This document shows positions 58,090 through 64,000 of a stretch of 64,000 nucleotides of DNA, piece after piece (within the stretch, counting starts at the first letter, position 1; each line of letters opens with the position of its first letter). A model generated the notes under the pieces. That model did no database searches and was not told where the DNA came from. It saw nothing but the letters and a program-made list of their open reading frames with translations. A program made the translations under genes and the position numbers. This DNA is from an uncultured Candidatus Thioglobus sp. GTDB lineage: Bacteria > Pseudomonadota > Gammaproteobacteria > PS1 > Pseudothioglobaceae. The stretch covers positions 1 through 64,000 of the forward strand of contig FXLX01000002.1 in NCBI GenBank assembly GCA_900180385.1, read 5' to 3'.

Positions 58090-60243
58090 ATGAAAAAGAC
58101 AATTGCTTTTTGTTCGTTAATCCTTTTTTCAGGTGTAGCAAGTGCCCAAGACTACGTACTTAGTTGTGACGATTCACGCTTGCTTTTTCCTAAGCAAGCG
58201 CTGTCTACTGATGACAGTCTAGATGTTGTTGCAGATCGTAGTGAAATTACCAAAAGTGATACATACTTATTAACCGGCAATGTTTCGCTTAATTCTAGTG
58301 CTTATTATTTGGCTGCTGATGAAATTACAATCAAAAAAACGGATAAAACCTCAACTGCTAAAGGCGGTATTAAATATCAAGATAATGAGCTGATGTTTAT
58401 CGGTGACAGTGCTGTGGTTAAAAAACAAGCTGATAACAATCATGTGACTTTACAACAAGTGCAATTTCATTACCCCGAGACTAAAATAAATGGCCGGGCT
58501 ACTCAGGTAGTTAATGATGGCACCAAGCAAGTGTTTGATTCAGTTAGTTATTCTTTATGCCCATTGGGTAATACTGATTGGCAAATGAAAGCTGATCAAA
58601 TCACGCTAAATTCAAACACTAATCGTGGTGTTGCAAGTGATGTGGTGGTTGAATTTCTAGGTGTTCCAGTTTTTTATTCACCACATCATGAATGGGTGCT
58701 TGAAGGACGAGGCTCTGGATTTTTAGCGCCTAGTTTTGCAACGCATGAAAATAATGAATACCAAGTTAAAATCCCTTATTATTTCAATATTGCCTCCGAT
58801 CGTGATTTTTTGTTAACACTTAATCAGCTATCTAGTCGCGGCAGTATTGTTGAAGGTAAGTATCGTCAGTTAATTGCTAGTAATAGTCATTTAGATGATG
58901 GACACTTTGAGATTGAAGGTCATTATTTAAATGAAGACGATATTACTAAGAACAAGCGCTGGTTGTTAAATTCAAGTATTGATCTAATTCTCAACGAAAA
59001 AACAGAATTAAATGTTACTACTAATCGTGTTTCTGACAAAGATTACTTTAAAGAGATTGCTCATTCCAATACCTCTGCTTCTGCGCTTAATTCACATATT
59101 GACTTAACTTTTAACGATGCTGATCAAGATCTAAAACTGGCTTTCTTTGCCGAGAGTGAGCAACTTGTTAATAGTGGTATTGCCAAGTACACCAGAGCGC
59201 CAGAGTTATCTATTTCAAAAGGTTTTGTTGGGCTGGATAATCGTCGTATGGATTTATCATTAGTTAGTACAAAATTTACGCATAAAATCTCTAGTAACAC
59301 AGGTATTCGTACTCATGCACAAGCAAATTTTAGTCGTTTAATTGCAACGGATACTTATTCATTAACACCGAAACTTAACTTATCAACTACGGATTATGCT
59401 TTAGACAATGATGTTAATGAATCTCGCTCAATCTACAGTTTTGGACTAGATTCAAAACTATTCTTAGAAAGAGAGGTAAGTTTATTTGGTACAGATTTAA
59501 TTCAAACGTTAACACCAAGATTGGCTTACAACTACACACCTGAGAAAACAGACCCAAGTGTAAACTTTGATTCAGAAAGTAAGTCTGACTCTTATGAGTC
59601 TTTATTTTCTGGGCAAAAATTTACTGGTATTGATCGAATTGGAAAAGCCAATGATTTAACATTCGGACTAGAGTCAGACTTTATCGATGAAGAAACCGGC
59701 GAAACTTATTTAAGCTTAAAATCTGCTCAAACATATTATAGTGATGCTGTATCAGCAAACAATGGCACAAGAAAATATTCTGATATTGTCATGTCAGCTG
59801 ATATTGGCTTTGACAATTACACTTTTAATAATTCACTGCAGTATGACCCAGAGACTAACAAAATTGATAAGCGCGATAGTTCGATGAGCTACATTCTTAA
59901 TCCTAGAAAATTCTTAACCTTGGCGCACCATTATGACGGCACTAAAAAATCAGCCGAACTATATGGCGCATATCCACTAACGCAAAATATCCATGTATTT
60001 GCTGGTATTAATCGTTCAATCACTGATTCGATTACCAATAAAGAAACCACGGGTATTGCTTATGAATCTTGTTGTTGGGCGCTGCGTTTAGCGCACTTTA
60101 AAAAGCATATAGGTGGTGGTGATTATGACTATGTTACTAACTTTGAGTTAGTGCTTAAAGGCTTGGCAACAACCTCACCAGGTTTGGCTGCTCGCCTTGA
60201 AGAAGAAGTACCTAACTATCTTGCTAATTTAAACGACATATAA
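58090..60243 (+). CDS. lptD: LPS assembly outer membrane protein LptD
   Basis: 717 residues from the ATG at 58090, where MKKTIAFCSLILFSGVASA is a signal peptide; 63 further upstream bases are open but lack one. N-terminal OstA/LptA-like domain (YLLTGNVSLNSSAYYLAADE), then a large barrel (SPHHEWVLEGRGSGFLAPSF). Cysteines occur early (LSCDD, SLCPLG) and late (ESCCWALRL), matching the disulfide pairs that join the two domains in E. coli. Inserts LPS into the outer leaflet. Confidence 0.95.
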   Translation: MKKTIAFCSLILFSGVASAQDYVLSCDDSRLLFPKQALSTDDSLDVVADRSEITKSDTYLLTGNVSLNSSAYYLAADEITIKKTDKTSTAKGGIKYQDNELMFIGDSAVVKKQADNNHVTLQQVQFHYPETKINGRATQVVNDGTKQVFDSVSYSLCPLGNTDWQMKADQITLNSNTNRGVASDVVVEFLGVPVFYSPHHEWVLEGRGSGFLAPSFATHENNEYQVKIPYYFNIASDRDFLLTLNQLSSRGSIVEGKYRQLIASNSHLDDGHFEIEGHYLNEDDITKNKRWLLNSSIDLILNEKTELNVTTNRVSDKDYFKEIAHSNTSASALNSHIDLTFNDADQDLKLAFFAESEQLVNSGIAKYTRAPELSISKGFVGLDNRRMDLSLVSTKFTHKISSNTGIRTHAQANFSRLIATDTYSLTPKLNLSTTDYALDNDVNESRSIYSFGLDSKLFLEREVSLFGTDLIQTLTPRLAYNYTPEKTDPSVNFDSESKSDSYESLFSGQKFTGIDRIGKANDLTFGLESDFIDEETGETYLSLKSAQTYYSDAVSANNGTRKYSDIVMSADIGFDNYTFNNSLQYDPETNKIDKRDSSMSYILNPRKFLTLAHHYDGTKKSAELYGAYPLTQNIHVFAGINRSITDSITNKETTGIAYESCCWALRLAHFKKHIGGGDYDYVTNFELVLKGLATTSPGLAARLEEEVPNYLANLNDI

Positions 60244-60244
60244 A

Positions 60245-61132
60245 ATGAAAAAACTTGCTTTACTGACGTTACTCGCCTCGCTAAATGCATTCTCTGCAAG
60301 CAATAGTATTGTTGCTATTGTTGATGATGAGTTAGTGACCTATGACGCAATTAATATTGATAGCAATTCCAAGGCAGCCAAGTTAGCTGAAGTTAATCGT
60401 CAAATTGACATTATTTTAAAAATGCGACAAGTTGAACGATTGGGTGTTGAGCCTAAGGCTTTGGCGATCAACAATATGCTTAAGCGTGTCGCCAAGCAAA
60501 ATTCTCTAAGCCTTTCTCAATTGCAAGCAAGTCCAGCATTTGGACGAGTAATGGCCGACATCAAACAAAAACTATCTTTAAACGGTTTAAGAGAGTTTGT
60601 TAATAGCAAGGCTAATTTGGTTTTAACTCAGGCTGAAATCGACCAAGCGCTGAACAATAATCCAACTACTCAACAAGATATTGTTAAGCAAATTCGTATT
60701 GCTCAAATTGCCATTAGTTCGATCGATGAGTCAGCTTCGTTATTACAATCTGAAGATGAGCTTATCAAGGCTTCGTTGACCGATCTTGCTAGTCAGATTA
60801 AAAATGGCAAATCATTTTCTGATTTAGCCAAACTACATTCTCAAGATGAATCTTATAAAAATGGCGGAGAATCGGGCTGGTTGGTTCAAAAACGACTACC
60901 TAAATCTTTTGGCCAAGCTTTAAATGGGCTAAAAATTAATGAGATATCACCCCCGTTTAAAGCTGGTAATGGCTGGAGGTTGATTAAAATTATTGAAAAG
61001 CGCAATGCTGATAATCATCTTAACAATATTAAAGCCGCATTGATTCGTCAGAAAAAAAATACCTATTTTAACAATTGGGTTAAAAGGCTTAGAAAAGATG
61101 CTTATATCGAAATCTTCGATCACAAACTTTAA
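60245..61132 (+). CDS. SurA-like periplasmic peptidyl-prolyl isomerase, one-domain form
   Basis: 295 residues. Signal peptide MKKLALLTLLASLNAFSAS, a SurA N-domain (IVAIVDDELVTYDAINIDSN) and one parvulin domain (ASQIKNGKSFSDLAKLHSQD to GESGWLVQKRLPKSFGQAL). SurA usually has two parvulin domains and about 430 residues. It follows lptD by one base, the conserved surA position, so it probably chaperones outer membrane proteins including LptD. Confidence 0.88.
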   Translation: MKKLALLTLLASLNAFSASNSIVAIVDDELVTYDAINIDSNSKAAKLAEVNRQIDIILKMRQVERLGVEPKALAINNMLKRVAKQNSLSLSQLQASPAFGRVMADIKQKLSLNGLREFVNSKANLVLTQAEIDQALNNNPTTQQDIVKQIRIAQIAISSIDESASLLQSEDELIKASLTDLASQIKNGKSFSDLAKLHSQDESYKNGGESGWLVQKRLPKSFGQALNGLKINEISPPFKAGNGWRLIKIIEKRNADNHLNNIKAALIRQKKNTYFNNWVKRLRKDAYIEIFDHKL

Positions 61133-61144
61133 TCTTTAATTTCT

Positions 61145-61888
61145 ATGTCTAAAACACTTATTATTTTTGGCTTTCATGCCATTCAAGCGCAACTTGATGC
61201 AGCGCCAGAAGGCTTTGTTAAGGTCTTAACTTTGGATAATCGTAATGACAAGCGCATTAGTCAAATCACTACTGCGTTTAATCAGCTCAGTATCAAGATT
61301 ACCAAGGCTAATAAACAGCAGCTAGATAAACTAACGAAAAACCAAACTCACCAAGGTATTGCAGCGGAGGTTTTGCTACCCACCCTGCCCAACCAGGATG
61401 AACTGATTGGTTTTGTTTCTAGACTAGAAAGTTCAGCCCTAATCTTGATTTTAGATTCTATTCAAGATCCTAGAAATCTTGGCGCTTGCTTGCGTAGTGC
61501 TAATGCGGCTGGAGTTGATTGTGTGGTCATTAATAAAGACGGCTCTGCACCAATTAATGCACTGGTACACAAAACTTCAGCGGGCGCTTTAAATCAATTA
61601 AAAATATTTCAAGTAACTAACTTAGCCAGAACCATTAAGGCACTACAACAAGAAAATGTTTGGGTGGTTGGCCTAGACGGATCAACCAATACTTCAATTT
61701 ATCAAATTGACTTAACCACGCCAACAGCGTTAATTATGGGCACTGAAGGCAAAGGTTTAAGACAACTTACCAAGCAGTCTTGTGATCAGTTGGCACTAAT
61801 CCCTATGCAAGGAAATGTTGAGAGTCTTAATGTTTCTGTAGCAACCGGCATTAGCCTATTTGAAGCCAGTAGGCAGCGCCTAGGATAG
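61145..61888 (+). CDS. rlmB: 23S rRNA 2'-O-ribose G2251 methyltransferase
   Basis: 247 residues of the SpoU (knotted) family: an N-terminal L30e-like substrate domain (FGFHAIQAQLDAAPEGFVKV), then ILDSIQDPRNLGACLRSANA, MGTEGKGLRQL and the end motif GNVESLNVSVATGISLFEA. Uses SAM. The foreign attC site begins 32 bases past its stop. Confidence 0.94.
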   Translation: MSKTLIIFGFHAIQAQLDAAPEGFVKVLTLDNRNDKRISQITTAFNQLSIKITKANKQQLDKLTKNQTHQGIAAEVLLPTLPNQDELIGFVSRLESSALILILDSIQDPRNLGACLRSANAAGVDCVVINKDGSAPINALVHKTSAGALNQLKIFQVTNLARTIKALQQENVWVVGLDGSTNTSIYQIDLTTPTALIMGTEGKGLRQLTKQSCDQLALIPMQGNVESLNVSVATGISLFEASRQRLG

Positions 61889-61920
61889 CCTTAAAAAATA
61901 AATTAAGTGACACCCTGTAA

Positions 61921-62013
61921 CGCCTAAATCAGCGGCAGACAGAAGTGGCATAATCTTTTGCGACAGCAAAAGGCGTGACACTTTTGGCTGTTCGCTGGAT
62001 TTTTTTGTTAGGT
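61921..62013 (-). mobile_element. Integron attC recombination site 4, reverse orientation
   Basis: On the minus strand: left box ACCTAAC (62013-62007), an arm AGCGAACAGCC...AAGTG pairing imperfectly with CACTTCTGTCTGCCGCT, a central hairpin AGCAAAAGGCG-type segment, and a right end GGCGTTAC with the crossover after the G at 61921. ACACCTAACAA is shared with attC site 1. An outer pair GACACC/GGTGTC (62016-62011 and 61914-61909) extends the dyad beyond the core. The site directly follows the stop of the AEC transporter gene. Confidence 0.7.
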
Positions 62014-62017
62014 GTCT

Positions 62018-62974
62018 TTATATAAGTTTAGTCATTGTTTCCAACAAGAAAGATAAGCTAAATACAGTAATTAATAAAGAAATAATAATGGAAACAGCAG
62101 TATGCTCTTGAAAATATTCAAACTTGTTTGCAAAAACATAAACTCCCGCACCAATTGGTTGAGCGGACATCAAAATTGCTACAATTAAATATATATCTGT
62201 AGATTCCATTCCAAGCCAATAATAACCAACAATAAAAGTAACGAAAGGCTGAATGAATATCTTAATAGCAATAATAGGGCTTAAATCTATAATGTTTTTG
62301 ATGTTTATGTGAGATTTTGTATCTAAACCTGACAAGCCGATACCTAGTGCAAATAGAGCAGTAGGTCCTGCTGCTCCAGCCAAAAATCCAGTAAATATTT
62401 TTAAAATATCTGGCAGTGGTATTGCAAAAAAAGAGAAAAACATGCCTGCAATAACAGACAATGTTAGTGGATTTAATAAAATTGTTTTTATAGCGCCCAG
62501 CAATATAGAGGAGCCTGACTTCTTTTTCCCATCATTACTAAATACACCATAAGTTATAATAACAGCCATAATTGCTGGTATATTGTGCAGGATAGTTGCA
62601 ATTGCAGCGGGAACTGCCGCCGCCTCTCCAAAAGCAGCAATTGCGATAGGCACACCCATATAGCCAGTTGTACCATAACATGCGGCCATTGCAACTATAG
62701 AAGACTTAGGCGCACTTATCGACTTAAACATCGATAAAACTATACCCAACATATAAGCAACAAATATGCCTGCTAAAGTTGCAATTACAAACTCCCAATG
62801 TAATAACTCTGCTGGTTTAGCTTGGGCGATAGATAGAAACAGTAATGCAGGTAACGCAACAAATAAGACATAGTCATTGATCAGCTTTCCAGCATCTTTA
62901 GAAAATTTATTTTTCTTTGCAAATAAATACCCTGCAAGTATAACAAGGAAAATTGGTATCACTATCGACAGCAT
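62018..62974 (-). CDS. AEC family transporter
   Basis: 318 residues with about ten membrane helices in two inverted sets of five, typical of the auxin efflux carrier/AEC (membrane transport protein) family. KLINDYVLFVALPALLFLSI in the first half and FALGIGLSGL plus AQPIGAGVYVFANKFEY in the second are characteristic. Bacterial members move small organic acids such as malate or malonate; the substrate here is unknown. Its ATG overlaps the TAA of the upstream gene. It is the last gene before attC site 4 and so part of a cassette. Confidence 0.85.
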   Translation of the reverse strand: MLSIVIPIFLVILAGYLFAKKNKFSKDAGKLINDYVLFVALPALLFLSIAQAKPAELLHWEFVIATLAGIFVAYMLGIVLSMFKSISAPKSSIVAMAACYGTTGYMGVPIAIAAFGEAAAVPAAIATILHNIPAIMAVIITYGVFSNDGKKKSGSSILLGAIKTILLNPLTLSVIAGMFFSFFAIPLPDILKIFTGFLAGAAGPTALFALGIGLSGLDTKSHINIKNIIDLSPIIAIKIFIQPFVTFIVGYYWLGMESTDIYLIVAILMSAQPIGAGVYVFANKFEYFQEHTAVSIIISLLITVFSLSFLLETMTKLI

Positions 62975-64000
62975 TATACAACCTCCTTGATATTGTTTTT
63001 TGAAGCCAAACTTACTACTTCATCAGCCAGCCTCTTTGAGGTCCAAGAGTGTTTAGTGTAAAAATCAATTAATGAAGTATATATTTCTGCGTAATCGTCT
63101 TTTATTTCTTTAAGTTCGCTCTGCATAGTAGCCTGTAAACTACTTATAATTTTCTTAAAATCAGACTCAGACAAATCAATTTCTGGATAATGTTCTTTAA
63201 TAGCCATTTCAATAGTGACTGAATGCAATCCCGGATAATTCACAAAATAATTTTTCTTTTTCTTGATTTCAAGAAAATCAGGAATATTAAGTACACCAAA
63301 ATTTGAATCTGTTTCCAACACCCCTCTTACTGGCTTAAATACATTAGGCGTTTGCAGAAATACTTTCTCGCTATAACGGGCGATAGTAGATAGTTCTTTT
63401 ATATTTATATTGCTTGAGCCAACGCTTATATTATTATTTTTGCATATATTAACAACTTGTTCGATTGGTGCTATTCCTGATCTATTTCCAAATCCAGACA
63501 ATGACCCTTCCAACATTTGAAATCCAGCCTGAATAGATGCAATTGCATTGGCGACTGCTAAACCTGTATCATTGTGAGCATGTAAACAAAATATTATCTC
63601 TGGATAATCAGAAATAAGTTGTGAGCAAAATTGATGGGTAATATGAGGTTGCAGAAGACCAACTGAATCATTAATGCGAATAACACTAACGCCTAAATTT
63701 ATAGCGATATCTATTTGTCGACAAATTTCTTTGTATTTCTTATCGTTATATTCACCTCTAAAGTTATTTAATATACTAGCCTTAAATTTTTTTGCCCCCA
63801 AACTCCTAAAAGACTTTATAGCATTTTCAAAAGTGTTTTGAGACTCTTTATATGTAATCATTCCAAAACTAAAAACTGTCTCTTCTATATTTTTTCTCAA
63901 GTATTTTTGTGATGAAAAATGCTCAAATGCCGTTTCCCAACAGTTAAGTAAAACAATAAATGTAGCCTCTACATCTTTCGGTATTTCTTTTTTTTCCTTC
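62974..64000 (-). CDS. DRE-TIM metallolyase (2-isopropylmalate/citramalate/homocitrate synthase-like), partial
   Basis: Open through the right edge: a TTG at 63900 could start a 308-residue form, but the frame continues without a stop to 64000 (VEATFIVLLNCWETAFEHFS), so the start lies outside. The barrel strands IRINDSVGLLQP and the metal motif LHAHNDTGLAVANAIA, then EGSLSGFGNRSGIAPIEQVV, match acyl-CoA-using Claisen enzymes of the LeuA/NifV/citramalate group more than HMG-CoA lyase. The regulatory C-terminal domain of LeuA is absent. Coupled to the AEC transporter, possibly an exporter of its organic-acid product (inference). Confidence 0.78.
   Translation of the reverse strand, partial: KEKKEIPKDVEATFIVLLNCWETAFEHFSSQKYLRKNIEETVFSFGMITYKESQNTFENAIKSFRSLGAKKFKASILNNFRGEYNDKKYKEICRQIDIAINLGVSVIRINDSVGLLQPHITHQFCSQLISDYPEIIFCLHAHNDTGLAVANAIASIQAGFQMLEGSLSGFGNRSGIAPIEQVVNICKNNNISVGSSNINIKELSTIARYSEKVFLQTPNVFKPVRGVLETDSNFGVLNIPDFLEIKKKKNYFVNYPGLHSVTIEMAIKEHYPEIDLSESDFKKIISSLQATMQSELKEIKDDYAEIYTSLIDFYTKHSWTSKRLADEVVSLASKNNIKEVV

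Overview
The window looks like the chromosome of a low-GC (by eye, mid-30s %) gammaproteobacterium. The gene content (hflK-hflC-hisZ-purA-rnr, tolB-pal-cpoB, lptD-surA-like, RSH-type spoT, metH, selD-selU) fits the SUP05/Thioglobus/Bathymodiolus-symbiont sulfur-oxidiser group. That placement is inference from memory of gene order and protein style; no rRNA or tRNA gene was seen to test it.

Left edge (1-2960): the end of a mobile-integron-type gene cassette array. Three attC-like sites delimit two full cassettes, one with a RES-domain protein and one with an APC-like transporter, plus the tail of a third. The last attC crossover point falls exactly at the stop codon of metH. Right edge (61921-64000): another attC site in the opposite orientation, just past rlmB, following a DRE-TIM metallolyase gene and an AEC transporter gene. 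About 59 kb of ordinary core genome lies between the two. No integrase is in the window.

2961-21409: metH, then five small secreted Asn/Trp/Pro-rich proteins (four in one run at 6702-8563, one at 9399) that resemble sulfur-globule envelope proteins in style. Next come a HIT protein, yaiI, ssb, an MFS transporter, bamD, spoT, an iscX-tolB-pal-cpoB-pabB operon, and nadE with an unusual N-terminal helix-turn-helix domain fused to it.

21648-28654: a Sel1 protein, two possible tiny membrane ORFs, and an aapJQMP amino-acid ABC operon whose binding-protein gene has lost its ATG and carries a frameshift. Then a stand-alone winged-helix protein, a thioredoxin and hemH.

28655-34557: a compact type II-C CRISPR-Cas locus: decayed zinc-finger gene, a tracrRNA candidate on the minus strand, cas9 (1016 aa), cas1, cas2, and an array of 12 spacers between 12 full repeats and one truncated one. 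Two adjacent spacers are near-duplicates whose differences are synonymous in one reading frame.

34745-61888: a 2Fe-2S/flavin reductase, nrdA-nrdB-yfaE behind tandem NrdR boxes, selU-selD, a dimeric dUTPase, yedI, pxpABC (5-oxoprolinase), rnt with a short N-acetylglutamate-synthase-like GNAT, ilvD, sdaA, nhaA, rnr-purA-hisZ-hflC-hflK, and lptD, a short SurA-like chaperone and rlmB. Genes are tightly packed, with several 1-8 bp overlaps in operons and short overlaps between convergent genes.
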